DNA from: SVEL01 sp017381055
GTDB lineage: Bacteria; Bacillota; Clostridia; Lachnospirales; Lachnospiraceae
DNA: 64,000 nucleotides
Direction: 5' to 3'
Assembly: GCA_036307185.1 (NCBI GenBank)
Contig: JAXJYC010000029.1
Span: 1-64,000, forward strand
Of the stretch, positions 28,944 through 36,889 are shown piece after piece. The translations under genes were made by a program, and so were the position numbers. Within the stretch, counting starts at the first letter, position 1, and every line of letters starts with the position of its first letter. A model generated the notes under the pieces. It was not told the DNA's origin. It ran no database searches and saw only the letters and a program-made list of their open reading frames with translations.

Positions 28944-29210
28944 ATGAGTATTTTAGATATTTTTAAGAAAAAATCTTCCAGCAATGTTGCAAAGGATAGA
29001 TTAAAGCTTCTTCTTGTTTCTGATAGAGCTAGCTGCTCTCCAGAAGTTATGGAGATGATTAAGAATGACATCATTAAGGTTATAGCAAAATATATGGAAA
29101 TTGATTGTGAAGGTCTTGACATTCAGATTACAACTACTGAATCAGATGGTGGTAATGGAAATGTTCCAGCGCTTGTAGCAAATATTCCAATTAGAGAAGT
29201 TAGACACTAA
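28944..29210 (+). CDS. minE: Cell division topological factor MinE
   Basis: An 88-residue partner of MinD that stimulates its ATPase and drives Min oscillation. It has an N-terminal amphipathic segment (MSILDIFKKKSS), the LKLLLVSDRASCSPEVMEMI core and a beta-stranded topological domain (LDIQITTTESDGG). The ATG at 28944 follows GGAAGGAAAAGG. MinE is absent from Bacillus but present in many clostridia, so the organism should use an oscillating Min system. Confidence 0.94.
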   Translation: MSILDIFKKKSSSNVAKDRLKLLLVSDRASCSPEVMEMIKNDIIKVIAKYMEIDCEGLDIQITTTESDGGNGNVPALVANIPIREVRH

Positions 29211-29236
29211 TTTGAAAGAGAGTTTGTCATAGAATT

Positions 29237-30385
29237 ATGGTAGCATTATTAACTAAAATTAAGGAAAAACTGAAAAGTTACAATTATAGACATTTGAATT
29301 TACGTTTATTTATATGGCTATATGCATTATTAATACTTGGTTTAAATGTTATTGCTAGTGCAACTAAGTATGATCATTTTGAAAAGAAACAGCTTTTAGG
29401 TATTGTTTTAGGTTCAATAGCTATCATAGTTCTTACTTTAATAGATTATCATTTTGTGCTTAAGTTTTATTGGTTGATTTACTTTTTTAATTTAGCCTTA
29501 CTTGTTGGTGTAAAATTTGTTGGTGAAAACGTTAAAGGAGCTCAGCGATGGGTAAATGTTGCAGGTATACAGATTCAGCCATCAGAGTTTACGAAACTAT
29601 TTTTAGTTTTGTTTTTTGCTAAACTGATGCTTAAGTATAAAGATAAGCTTAATACTGTAAAGATTTTGTCATTATTTGTAATAACATTTGCTATACCATT
29701 GCTTTTGGTATACAAACAGCCAGATTTATCAACTAGTATTGTTTTAGTAATAAGTTTTTGTGTTATAATGTATGTAGGTGGCATTAGTTATAAGATTATA
29801 GCCGCAGCATTTGCAGTAGCAGTACCAGCAGCAATTGTTTTAGTGTATTTATTATTGCAACCAAATCAGAAGATTCTTGATAATTATCAGTACAATCGTT
29901 TGGTTGGTTTCTATGATGAGGATAATGAAATTGCAGCTAAGATTAATTATCAGCAGATAAATTCTGAGATGGCTATTGGTTCTGGTGGTCTATGGGGCAA
30001 GGGTCTTAATAATGACAGAGAAGATAGTGTAAAAAATGGTAATTATATATCAGAGGCGCAGACAGACTTTATCTTTACAATTGTTGGTGAAGAGTTAGGA
30101 TTTGCAGGAACAATGTCGGTCATTTGTTTAATTGCACTTATAACGTTTGAGTGCTTTTATGTAGGTGTTCATGCACCAGATATGGGTGGACGAATAATTT
30201 GCTGCGGTTTAGGTGGTATTATAGCATTCCAAAGTTTTGTAAACATTGGTGTTGCTACTAGACTCCTTCCTAACACAGGTCTTCCGTTACCGTTTGTTAG
30301 CTATGGCTTGAGTTCACTTTTAAGTTTGATGGCAGGAATGGGTGTAGTATTTAATGTTGGTTTACAACATAAAAAACTATTGTAG
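29237..30385 (+). CDS. rodA: Peptidoglycan glycosyltransferase, RodA/FtsW family
   Basis: A 382-residue SEDS-family membrane protein with about ten helices that polymerises lipid II together with a class B PBP. VAGIQIQPSEFTKL, KQPDLSTSIVL and NTGLPLPFVSYGLSSLLS are SEDS signatures. Its place after mre-PBP-min favours RodA (elongation) rather than FtsW, with the large PBP upstream as the likely partner. The ATG is 27 bp after minE. Confidence 0.92.
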   Translation: MVALLTKIKEKLKSYNYRHLNLRLFIWLYALLILGLNVIASATKYDHFEKKQLLGIVLGSIAIIVLTLIDYHFVLKFYWLIYFFNLALLVGVKFVGENVKGAQRWVNVAGIQIQPSEFTKLFLVLFFAKLMLKYKDKLNTVKILSLFVITFAIPLLLVYKQPDLSTSIVLVISFCVIMYVGGISYKIIAAAFAVAVPAAIVLVYLLLQPNQKILDNYQYNRLVGFYDEDNEIAAKINYQQINSEMAIGSGGLWGKGLNNDREDSVKNGNYISEAQTDFIFTIVGEELGFAGTMSVICLIALITFECFYVGVHAPDMGGRIICCGLGGIIAFQSFVNIGVATRLLPNTGLPLPFVSYGLSSLLSLMAGMGVVFNVGLQHKKLL

Positions 30386-30419
30386 AAAAGGGTATCCTTA
30401 TATTTGAGAGGTATATTGT

Positions 30420-30815
30420 ATGAATATTGGAATCGTTGCACATAATTCAAAAAAGAAATTAATGCAGAATTTCTGCATCGCATATCGAGGTATTTTAAGC
30501 AAGCATGATGTCTATGCAACAGGAACAACAGGCAGACTTGTAGAAGAGGTTACAAATCTTAATATACACAAGTTTCTTGAGGGACATCTTGGTGGCGTAG
30601 AGCAGTTGAGCTCTCAGATATTAGATAATCAGATGGATATGCTTATATTCTTTAGAGATCCTGTGCAACCAAGAAGTCACGAACCAGACTTTAAGGATAT
30701 TTTTAAAGCATGTGATATGAATAATATTCCACTTGCAACAAATCTTGCTACAGCGGAGCTTTTGATTAAAGCTCTTGAGCGTGGAGATTTGGAGTGGAGA
30801 GAAATATACAAGTAA
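30420..30815 (+). CDS. mgsA: Methylglyoxal synthase
   Basis: Converts dihydroxyacetone phosphate to methylglyoxal, an overflow route that releases phosphate. The 131-residue protein begins NIGIVAHNSKKK and has YATGTTGRLVEE, the catalytic Asp in FFRDPVQPRSHEPD and the HLGGVEQL phosphate-binding segment. Length is normal for the family. It is the last gene of the rightward run before a strong terminator. AGAGG precedes the ATG. Confidence 0.95.
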   Translation: MNIGIVAHNSKKKLMQNFCIAYRGILSKHDVYATGTTGRLVEEVTNLNIHKFLEGHLGGVEQLSSQILDNQMDMLIFFRDPVQPRSHEPDFKDIFKACDMNNIPLATNLATAELLIKALERGDLEWREIYK

Positions 30816-30842
30816 AAAAAGCACCTTTCGGTGCTTTTTTTG
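30814..30842 (+). terminator. Rho-independent terminator after mgsA
   Basis: A GCACC/GGTGC stem with a TTTC loop is flanked by an A-run on the left and a run of seven or more T on the right (30835-30841). It starts at the mgsA stop and can also serve the convergent DUF378 gene on the minus strand. Confidence 0.93.
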
Positions 30843-30856
30843 TATCATTGTATAAG

Positions 30857-31069
30857 TTAATTGGTCATTGCATTTGAAACTCTTCCATATAGACTTACTA
30901 AGTATAATCCAGCTAATCCTACAATAGAGTAAACAATTCTTGATAACATGGACATTTCACCGAAGAGTAATGCTACTAAATCTATTCTAAAAAATCCGAT
31001 GAGTCCCCAGTTTATAGCGCCGATAATGGCAATTGTAAGAACGGTGTAATCTAAACCTTTAGTGTTCAC
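30857..31069 (-). CDS. DUF378 small membrane protein
   Basis: A 70-residue protein with two transmembrane helices. LTIAIIGAINWGLIGFF and the later IVYSIVGLAGLYLVSLYGR match DUF378. Function is unknown. The start is GTG at 31069, with AGGAGG 7 bases upstream. It lies alone on the minus strand between mgsA and rplU and converges on the mgsA terminator. Confidence 0.88.
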   Translation of the reverse strand: MNTKGLDYTVLTIAIIGAINWGLIGFFRIDLVALLFGEMSMLSRIVYSIVGLAGLYLVSLYGRVSNAMTN

Positions 31070-31214
31070 CTTGCTACCTCCTTGATTATCATTATTATGA
31101 TACTTATATTGTTAGCAGAAAAATAAATATTATTATGGAAAATAAGAAAAATATTATTTTAATTTATAGGTTGATTTTTAGCGAAAAAACTTTGAAATAA
31201 ATGGATTATATTGC

Positions 31215-31243
31215 TTGACAAGGGCTTTTCATTATGTTAGTAT
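31215..31243 (+). promoter_or_regulatory. Promoter of the rplU-prp-rpmA operon
   Basis: TTGACA (31215-31220), a 17-base spacer and TAGTAT (31238-31243) match a SigA promoter. The 100 bases upstream are extremely A/T-rich with A- and T-runs, as expected for an UP element in front of a ribosomal protein operon. Confidence 0.7.
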
Positions 31244-31249
31244 GTTCTA

Positions 31250-31350
31250 GTGTGCCGCACAATGAGGTTATAAGTTTATGCATTTTTATGTGTAACACCA
31301 AAGTTGGCGAGTATTGTTCACGAGGGTGAACGTTTTAGGAGGTGCGAATT
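31250..31350 (+). promoter_or_regulatory. rplU 5' leader, probable L21 leader RNA
   Basis: About 100 bases of untranslated leader separate the promoter from rplU. They contain a GTTCAC/GTGAAC hairpin (31316-31331) just before the AGGAGG site. A structured L21 leader is a known autoregulatory element in Firmicutes, and the position fits. I could not align it to the family model by eye. Confidence 0.5.
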
Positions 31351-31659
31351 ATGTACGCAATCATTGCAACAGGTGGAAAGCAGTATAAGGTATCAGAAGG
31401 CGACATCGTTAAGGTTGAATTACTCGGTGTAAACGCTGGTGACAAGTATACTTTTGATCAGGTTCTCCTTGTTGGTGGCGATGACGTTAAGGTTGGTGCT
31501 CCAACTGTAGCTGGTGCTTCTGTAGAAGCTGACGTTATTGATAACGTTAAGGGCAAGAAAGTTATCGTTTACAAGTACAAGAGAAAGTCTGGCTACCATA
31601 AGAAGAATGGTCACAGACAGCAGTACACAGCAGTTAAGATCACAAAGATCAATGCTTAA
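31351..31659 (+). CDS. rplU: 50S ribosomal protein L21
   Basis: A 102-residue ribosomal protein that binds 23S rRNA with L20. It begins MYAIIATGGKQYKVSEGD and has the C-terminal VYKYKRKSGYHKKNGHRQ signature. The ATG at 31351 follows AGGAGG; the upstream GTG at 31342 falls within that site. First gene of the L21-Prp-L27 operon. Confidence 0.98.
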   Translation: MYAIIATGGKQYKVSEGDIVKVELLGVNAGDKYTFDQVLLVGGDDVKVGAPTVAGASVEADVIDNVKGKKVIVYKYKRKSGYHKKNGHRQQYTAVKITKINA

Positions 31660-31676
31660 TTATTGCATTTAAAGTT

Positions 31677-32009
31677 ATGATAAACGTAACGATTTTTAGA
31701 GATTCATCAGATGAATATCGTGGAGTATCATTGGTTGGGCATGCAGGATATGCAGAGTATGGACAGGACATTATATGTGCTGCAGCTTCTATACTATCAA
31801 CAAATTTAGTTAATTCTATTGAAGAGTTGACTAATGATAATATATCCTACAATGTTGATGAGGACACAGGTCTTCTTTCAATGAGTTTTTGCGATAAACA
31901 GATTAGTAGTGAATCAAAACTTCTGGTTGATTCCTTTATACTTGGAATAGATAGTATTAGGGAGAGCTATGGAGATACTTATATTAAGATATCTTACAAG
32001 GAGGTGTAA
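31677..32009 (+). CDS. prp: Ribosomal-processing cysteine protease Prp
   Basis: A 110-residue cysteine protease that removes the N-terminal extension of L27 in Firmicutes. The catalytic His is in VGHAGYAEYGQD and the Cys in DIICAAASIL, in the usual order and spacing. It sits between rplU and rpmA, as in all Prp-containing genomes. The L27 encoded next door carries the matching cleavage site. The ATG at 31677 has no strong ribosome-binding site; coupling to rplU is possible. Confidence 0.95.
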   Translation: MINVTIFRDSSDEYRGVSLVGHAGYAEYGQDIICAAASILSTNLVNSIEELTNDNISYNVDEDTGLLSMSFCDKQISSESKLLVDSFILGIDSIRESYGDTYIKISYKEV

Positions 32010-32012
32010 GTC

Positions 32013-32297
32013 ATGTTAAAGTTGAACCTTCAGTTATTCGCTCATAAAAAGGGTGTTGGTTCTACAAAGAACGGTAGAGATTCAGAGTCTAAGAGATTAG
32101 GCGCTAAGAGAGCTGACGGACAGTTCGTAAAGGCTGGTAACATCCTTTACAGACAGAGAGGAACAAAGATCCATCCTGGTGTTAACGTAGGCAGAGGTGG
32201 AGATGATACATTATTTGCATTAGTAGATGGTGTTGTTCGTTTCGAGAGAAAGGGTAGAGATAAGAAGCAGGTTTCTATTTACCCAACAGCTGAATAA
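32013..32297 (+). CDS. rpmA: 50S ribosomal protein L27 with cleavable N-terminus
   Basis: A 94-residue ribosomal protein whose N-terminal tail reaches the peptidyl transferase centre. The reading begins MLKLNLQLFAHKKG. The LNLQLF-AHKKG junction is the known Prp site, cut after Phe9 to expose AHKKG. AAGGAGGTG precedes the ATG and the gene follows prp by 3 bp. A strong terminator follows. Confidence 0.98.
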   Translation: MLKLNLQLFAHKKGVGSTKNGRDSESKRLGAKRADGQFVKAGNILYRQRGTKIHPGVNVGRGGDDTLFALVDGVVRFERKGRDKKQVSIYPTAE

Positions 32298-32310
32298 TAT
32301 ACATGATATT

Positions 32311-32347
32311 AAAGTCGCAGTTACTTATGTAACTGTGACTTTTTTTC
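32311..32347 (+). terminator. Rho-independent terminator after rpmA
   Basis: An AAAGTCgCAGTTAC arm pairs with GTAACTGtGACTTT around a TTAT loop with a single mismatch, and a run of seven T follows. It closes the rplU-prp-rpmA operon. Confidence 0.93.
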
Positions 32348-32354
32348 TCAAATA

Positions 32355-32392
32355 TTGTAAAGGTAAAATCTTATGATATAATTTCATAAGAT
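32355..32392 (+). promoter_or_regulatory. Promoter whose -10 box is bracketed by a palindrome
   Basis: TTGTAA (32355-32360), a 16-base spacer and a consensus TATAAT (32377-32382) form a promoter for the unknown gene at 32430. A perfect 9-bp inverted repeat, ATCTTATGA (32368-32376) and TCATAAGAT (32384-32392), flanks the -10 box with a 7-base centre. Such placement is typical of an operator for a dimeric repressor. Confidence 0.6.
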
Positions 32393-32429
32393 AAAAAGAA
32401 GTTACCGATTGAGTCAGAAAGGAGTATAT

Positions 32430-32858
32430 ATGTATTCGTTAATATATAATGGGAAACTATATTATGGATTACTTAGAGGGGATATGGTTGAGCTCCGTAG
32501 TTTTACAAAAGATGACGATGGATTTAAGTTAGATAACGATTTTCGATACATTAAATATATCAATAAAAATGAATGTTTGAATATGAAAAAAGTATGGTTT
32601 TTTACTGAATGTAGTGGTGAACGTCTTATGATAGAAGGAATAGATTATAGGATGCAGGATTTGTTTACTGTAAGTATAGGTGGATGGACAGATAATTATA
32701 AGTGGTATAATATCGAGGCCTTGCCAAAGTATTATCTTGTGTTTGAAGATTATTTTAATCCTAAAGAAGAAAATAAGATATATTTAACAAAAGATAATGT
32801 AGTGAATTATGCGAAAATTTTTTGTAGAAAAATGGATAAAGATATGGTTGTATGCTAG
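32430..32858 (+). CDS. Unknown 142-residue protein
   Basis: I do not recognise this protein. It is soluble-looking and rich in aromatic residues: MYSLIYNGKLYYGLLRGDM, FFTECSGERLM, then a Trp/Tyr-rich stretch (GGWTDNYKWYNIEALP) and YYLVFEDYF. There is no signal peptide or membrane helix. The ATG at 32430 follows GAAAGGAG; a longer frame from 32409 lacks a site. It has its own promoter with an overlapping palindrome, and it lies alone between the rpmA terminator and obg. Confidence 0.6.
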   Translation: MYSLIYNGKLYYGLLRGDMVELRSFTKDDDGFKLDNDFRYIKYINKNECLNMKKVWFFTECSGERLMIEGIDYRMQDLFTVSIGGWTDNYKWYNIEALPKYYLVFEDYFNPKEENKIYLTKDNVVNYAKIFCRKMDKDMVVC

Positions 32859-32972
32859 ACATAATCCTTATTTTAGTATAAAATAACAATGGTTTCATAT
32901 GCTTAAAAGTGCTTAAATATGAGACAAAATTTAACTTGTATATATTTGATTTCTCAGTTAAGGAGGAAAATT

Positions 32973-34268
32973 ATGGCATTTGCAGATAGCGCTAAAATTT
33001 TTATAAAGTCTGGTAAAGGCGGAGACGGTCATGTAAGCTTTAGAAGAGAGCTTTTCGTGGCTGCAGGTGGTCCTGACGGCGGTGACGGCGGTAAGGGAGG
33101 AGATATTATCTTTGAAGTAGATTTAGGCTTAAATACACTTACAGATTTCCGTCATATTAGAAAGTATGTTGCTCAGAGTGGTGAAGAGGGCGGCAAGAAA
33201 AATATGCATGGTAAAAACGGTGAAGATTTAGTTATTAAGGTTCCAGAAGGAACTATTATTAAAGATGACGAAACAGGTAAGGTTATCGCTGATATGTCTG
33301 GTGATAATAAGCGTATGACTATTCTTACAGGTGGTAGAGGTGGTAAAGGTAATTCACACTATGCTACAGCTACAATGCAGGTTCCTAAGTACGCTCAGCC
33401 TGGTAAGCCAAGCAAGGAGCTTTTTGTACGCTTAGAGCTTAAGGTTATCGCTGACGTAGGTCTTGTAGGTTTCCCTAACGTAGGTAAGTCTACATTATTA
33501 TCTAGAGTAACAAATGCTAAGCCAAAGATTGCTAACTATCACTTTACAACACTTGCACCAAACCTTGGTGTAGTAGATATGGATGGAAGCAAGGGCTTTG
33601 TTATCGCAGATATTCCAGGTCTTATTGAAGGAGCTAGTGAAGGTATCGGTCTTGGACATGAGTTCTTAAAGCACATTGAGAGAACTAAGGTTATCATCCA
33701 TATGGTAGATGCAGCTAGTGTTGAAGGTAGAGATCCAGTTGAGGATATTAAGGCTATTAATGAGGAGCTTGCAAAGTACAATCCAGAGCTTCTTAAGCGT
33801 CCACAGGTTATCGCAGCTAATAAGATAGATGCATTACCACCAGATGATACAACATTTATTGATATGATAAAGGAAGAATTTGAGCCACAGGGTATAAAGG
33901 TATTTCCTATTTCAGCAGTAAGTGGTAAGGGCTTAAAAGAATTATTATGGGAAGTACAGAACCTTCTTGATAACCTTGATGAAGCACCAATTATCTTTGA
34001 GCAGGAATTCGATCCAGATGCACATTATGACAATCCAGAAGAGCCATTCTATGTATTTAAGGATGAGGATGAAGAAGATGTATATCGTATCGAAGGACCA
34101 CGTATCGAAAGAATGCTTGGATACACAAACTTAGAATCAGAAAAGGGATTTGTATTCTTCCAGAAGTTTATGAAAGATAATGGAATCCTTGATCAGTTAG
34201 AGGAGTTAGGCATCCAAGAAGGCGATACAGTTAAAATATACGGTCATGAGTTCGAATATTATAAATAG
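32973..34268 (+). CDS. obgE: Obg-family GTPase
   Basis: A 431-residue essential GTPase that acts in 50S assembly and stress control. The glycine-rich Obg fold (residues 1-159; KSGKGGDGHVSFRRELF) is followed by the G domain with P-loop GFPNVGKSTLL, DIPGLIEGAS and NKID, and a C-terminal OCT domain (about 350-431). The ATG at 32973 follows AAGGAGG; the frame from 32919 extends into the leader without support. Placement after L27 is the common obg context. Confidence 0.97.
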   Translation: MAFADSAKIFIKSGKGGDGHVSFRRELFVAAGGPDGGDGGKGGDIIFEVDLGLNTLTDFRHIRKYVAQSGEEGGKKNMHGKNGEDLVIKVPEGTIIKDDETGKVIADMSGDNKRMTILTGGRGGKGNSHYATATMQVPKYAQPGKPSKELFVRLELKVIADVGLVGFPNVGKSTLLSRVTNAKPKIANYHFTTLAPNLGVVDMDGSKGFVIADIPGLIEGASEGIGLGHEFLKHIERTKVIIHMVDAASVEGRDPVEDIKAINEELAKYNPELLKRPQVIAANKIDALPPDDTTFIDMIKEEFEPQGIKVFPISAVSGKGLKELLWEVQNLLDNLDEAPIIFEQEFDPDAHYDNPEEPFYVFKDEDEEDVYRIEGPRIERMLGYTNLESEKGFVFFQKFMKDNGILDQLEELGIQEGDTVKIYGHEFEYYK

Positions 34269-34294
34269 AAACTACAAAACGAAAGGAAATTATT

Positions 34295-34588
34295 ATGACA
34301 AGCAAACAGAGAGCATATTTAAAATCAATTGCCATGACTACTGATTCTATTCTTCATGTAGGTAAGTCTAGTGCAACACCTGAATTTACAAAATCAATAG
34401 ATGAAGCTTTAGAAGCAAGAGAACTTATCAAGATGAACGTTCTTAAGAATTGTGCTGATGATCCTAAGGTTCTTGCAGAGGTTTTTGCAGAAAGAACAAA
34501 TTCTCAGGTAGTACAGGTTATCGGAAGAAAGATTGTTTTATATAGACCACGTAAGGAGAATCCAAAGATTGTTCTTCCTACAAAATAA
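34295..34588 (+). CDS. yhbY: YhbY-family CRM-domain RNA-binding protein
   Basis: A 97-residue protein with a single CRM domain, associated with 50S precursors. LTSKQRAYL-type start (MTSKQRAYLKSIA), the HVGKSSATPEFTKSIDEAL region with a GxxG-like turn, and QVIGRKIVLYRP match the family. AAAGGAAAT precedes the ATG. Its stop overlaps the upstream possible start of nadD. Confidence 0.92.
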   Translation: MTSKQRAYLKSIAMTTDSILHVGKSSATPEFTKSIDEALEARELIKMNVLKNCADDPKVLAEVFAERTNSQVVQVIGRKIVLYRPRKENPKIVLPTK

Positions 34589-34599
34589 TGGAGAGTATT

Positions 34600-35187
34600 A
34601 TGGATAAAAAGAAAATAGGTATATTAGGTGGTACCTTTAATCCTATACATGATGGTCACCTACAATTAGCAAAGGCGGCATATGAGCAGCATAACCTAGA
34701 TAAAATATGGATAATGGTTTCGCCAAATCCACCTCATAAGGCAGGAACTTCTATTGTAGATGTAACACATAGAAACAATATGGCGAAGATAGCTATAGAA
34801 CCATATGAATATATGGAATTCTCTGATTTTGAGCAAAAGAGAGATGGGTATATTTATACAGCAGAGACACTTACACTATTAAAGAAGGAGCATCCTGAGA
34901 ATGAATATTATTTCATTGTAGGAGGAGATTCTTTAGCTAATATTGAAAAGTGGTATCATCCAGAGGTTGTTTTAGCTAATTGTATATTACTTGCAGCTGG
35001 CAGAGACGAGATGTTTGATACAGCATTGATTAATCGCATTGACGAGCTAAATGAGAAATATAAAGCAGATATTAGAATGATAAAGATGCAGCCTATGGAC
35101 GTTTCATCAACTGAGATTCGTGCAGGAGATTTTGATGATATTCCAGAGTCAGTTCGAAAATATATTGATGAAAATCAATTATATTAA
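34600..35187 (+). CDS. nadD: Nicotinate-nucleotide adenylyltransferase
   Basis: Adenylates nicotinate mononucleotide to deamido-NAD, a step of NAD synthesis. The 195-residue protein has the nucleotidyltransferase motif GGTFNPIHDGHL and the C-terminal VSSTEIRAG. The ATG at 34600 follows TGGAGAG at proper spacing; the ATG at 34588 overlaps the yhbY stop. yqeK and rsfS follow, the conserved nadD-yqeK-rsfS order. Confidence 0.95.
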   Translation: MDKKKIGILGGTFNPIHDGHLQLAKAAYEQHNLDKIWIMVSPNPPHKAGTSIVDVTHRNNMAKIAIEPYEYMEFSDFEQKRDGYIYTAETLTLLKKEHPENEYYFIVGGDSLANIEKWYHPEVVLANCILLAAGRDEMFDTALINRIDELNEKYKADIRMIKMQPMDVSSTEIRAGDFDDIPESVRKYIDENQLY

Positions 35188-35250
35188 TTCGTAGATGCTG
35201 AGAAGTTACGAATATATTAATGGTTGATATCGAAAGGCTAGGTATATAAG

Positions 35251-35850
35251 ATGAGTGATAGAGAATATTATAAGAAGCTTAGAAAAAATGTAAAGGATGT
35301 AATGACTAAATCAAGATATGAGCATACTCTTGGTGTAGAATTTACAGCGGCATCTTTAGCTATGAGATATGAGGTTGATATTGAGAAGGCTGAATTGGCA
35401 GGATTGCTTCATGATTGTGCTAAGTGTATTGATTCTGAAGATACTCTTGATGATTGCAAGAAATATAACATAGAACTTACAGATGTAGAAAAAAGAAATC
35501 CATTCTTAATTCATAGTAAGCTTGGGGCAGTACACGCTAAGAAGTTATATGGCGTAGATGATGAAGATATCATTTCAGCTATAAGATTTCATACAACAGG
35601 TAAGCCAGATATGACTATGCTTGAGAAAATCATTTTTATAGCTGATTATATTGAACCAGGAAGAGATAAAGCACCTAACCTTAAGGAAATACGTAAAATG
35701 TCTTTTATAGATATTGATGAGGCAATGTATATGATTCTTAAGGATACATTGGATTATTTAGATAAAGGCGAAGGTGAAAAGGATGAGTTGACTAGAGATA
35801 CTTACCTTTTCTATAAAAATATACATGATATGAAACAGGAGGACAAGTAA
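35251..35850 (+). CDS. yqeK: YqeK-family HD hydrolase (Ap4A hydrolase)
   Basis: A 199-residue HD-domain metallohydrolase; characterised YqeK proteins split diadenosine tetraphosphate symmetrically to ADP. Visible are YEHTLGVEFTA, the LLHDCAK HD motif, IRFHTTGKPDMTMLEKIIF and ADYIEPGR. It lies between nadD and rsfS and ends one base before the rsfS ATG. Confidence 0.94.
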   Translation: MSDREYYKKLRKNVKDVMTKSRYEHTLGVEFTAASLAMRYEVDIEKAELAGLLHDCAKCIDSEDTLDDCKKYNIELTDVEKRNPFLIHSKLGAVHAKKLYGVDDEDIISAIRFHTTGKPDMTMLEKIIFIADYIEPGRDKAPNLKEIRKMSFIDIDEAMYMILKDTLDYLDKGEGEKDELTRDTYLFYKNIHDMKQEDK

Positions 35851-36189
35851 ATGGAACAGACTATTAAAGCAGTTTATAATGCTCTTGATGATAAGAAGGG
35901 TATTGATATTAAGGTTCTTGATATAAGCGAAATATCTGTTATGGCAGATTATTTTATTATCGCTAGTGGTTCTAACAAGAGCCAGGTTCAGGCCCTTGCA
36001 GATAATGTTGAGGAAGAGATGTTAAAGTTAGATATCCATAGCAGACAGGTTGAGGGTTATTCTTCAGGAAATTGGATTTTAATGGATTACGGCGATTTTA
36101 TTGTACATGTATTTAATCAGGATGACAGATTATTCTACGATTTAGAGAGAATATGGAAGGATGGAAAGCTCGTAGAAATAGAGATGTAG
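35851..36189 (+). CDS. rsfS: Ribosome silencing factor RsfS
   Basis: A 112-residue protein that binds L14 and blocks 30S/50S joining under starvation. DKKGIDIKVLDI, the MADYFIIASGSNKSQVQALADNVEE-type core (cited here as ADYFIIASGSNKSQVQAL) and WILMDYGDFIVHVF are diagnostic. AGGAGGACAAG precedes the ATG, directly after the yqeK stop. Confidence 0.95.
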   Translation: MEQTIKAVYNALDDKKGIDIKVLDISEISVMADYFIIASGSNKSQVQALADNVEEEMLKLDIHSRQVEGYSSGNWILMDYGDFIVHVFNQDDRLFYDLERIWKDGKLVEIEM

Positions 36190-36212
36190 TTTAATGATTG
36201 TGGGGTGACAAT

Positions 36213-36863
36213 ATGTTAAATAAGATGCTTGAGATTATAGGTAAATCCTTTGTGCTAGAAGAAATTGATGTAAATAAATACAGCAAAATCAAGGCAAAGG
36301 GTATGAAATTTGATATCAAGGCTTATTATGCAAAAGGCCTTGGACATGTTTCTGTAATGACAGCGAAGGGGTTCTTTGGCCTTATGAAGATGGATACTTT
36401 AATTATCAATGCTATTGAAAAGGATTTACCGTTGTATTCATATGACAGAGTAAATGCTATGGGCAATGATACATTGATAGTTGAGCTTTATGACACAGTT
36501 ATTAATCCATCAGAATTTGAGGATCTTGATAAGGTTAATGATAAGTATGCGGATATTCCAAAGCATGACCTTGGTGAGCACTGGTATGATAGCATAAAGC
36601 TTGAAGAAAGTGTATCAGTAAAGGGTAAGGTTAAGCAGGATAAGGAATTGTATGATAAGTATGCTTTAGAGCATTTTCAGGCATATATTAACACTGTAAA
36701 TGGTGGAGCTGATGTTGATACAAAGACTAAGCAAGAGAAGGCTTCAGTTTATGTAGAAGGCTTACTTAAGAATGGCGGACCGTCTACAGATGTATTTAAG
36801 AAAGCACTTGGCGAGGAAGCTACAGCGGAGTTATTTAGAAATTATTTATTTGGGACAAAATAG
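36213..36863 (+). CDS. Unknown protein, possible bilin reductase-fold homologue
   Basis: A 216-residue soluble protein that I do not recognise with confidence. Two segments recall ferredoxin-dependent bilin reductases (HY2/PcyA family). One is KDLPLYSYDRVNAMGNDTLI, similar to the family's YDLPIFGAD region. The other is the C-terminal LLKNGGPSTDVFKKALGEE followed by ELFRNYLFG, similar to the KND...AFGEEWA...LFD ending. The overall length (about 220-250 in that family) also fits. No cofactor motif is visible and no haem oxygenase or photoreceptor gene is nearby. The ATG at 36213 follows GGGGTG. It is the gene after rsfS and is followed by a GRAM-like membrane protein. Confidence 0.4.
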   Translation: MLNKMLEIIGKSFVLEEIDVNKYSKIKAKGMKFDIKAYYAKGLGHVSVMTAKGFFGLMKMDTLIINAIEKDLPLYSYDRVNAMGNDTLIVELYDTVINPSEFEDLDKVNDKYADIPKHDLGEHWYDSIKLEESVSVKGKVKQDKELYDKYALEHFQAYINTVNGGADVDTKTKQEKASVYVEGLLKNGGPSTDVFKKALGEEATAELFRNYLFGTK

Positions 36864-36889
36864 GTGATATATAAGGGAGACGGGTTTAA

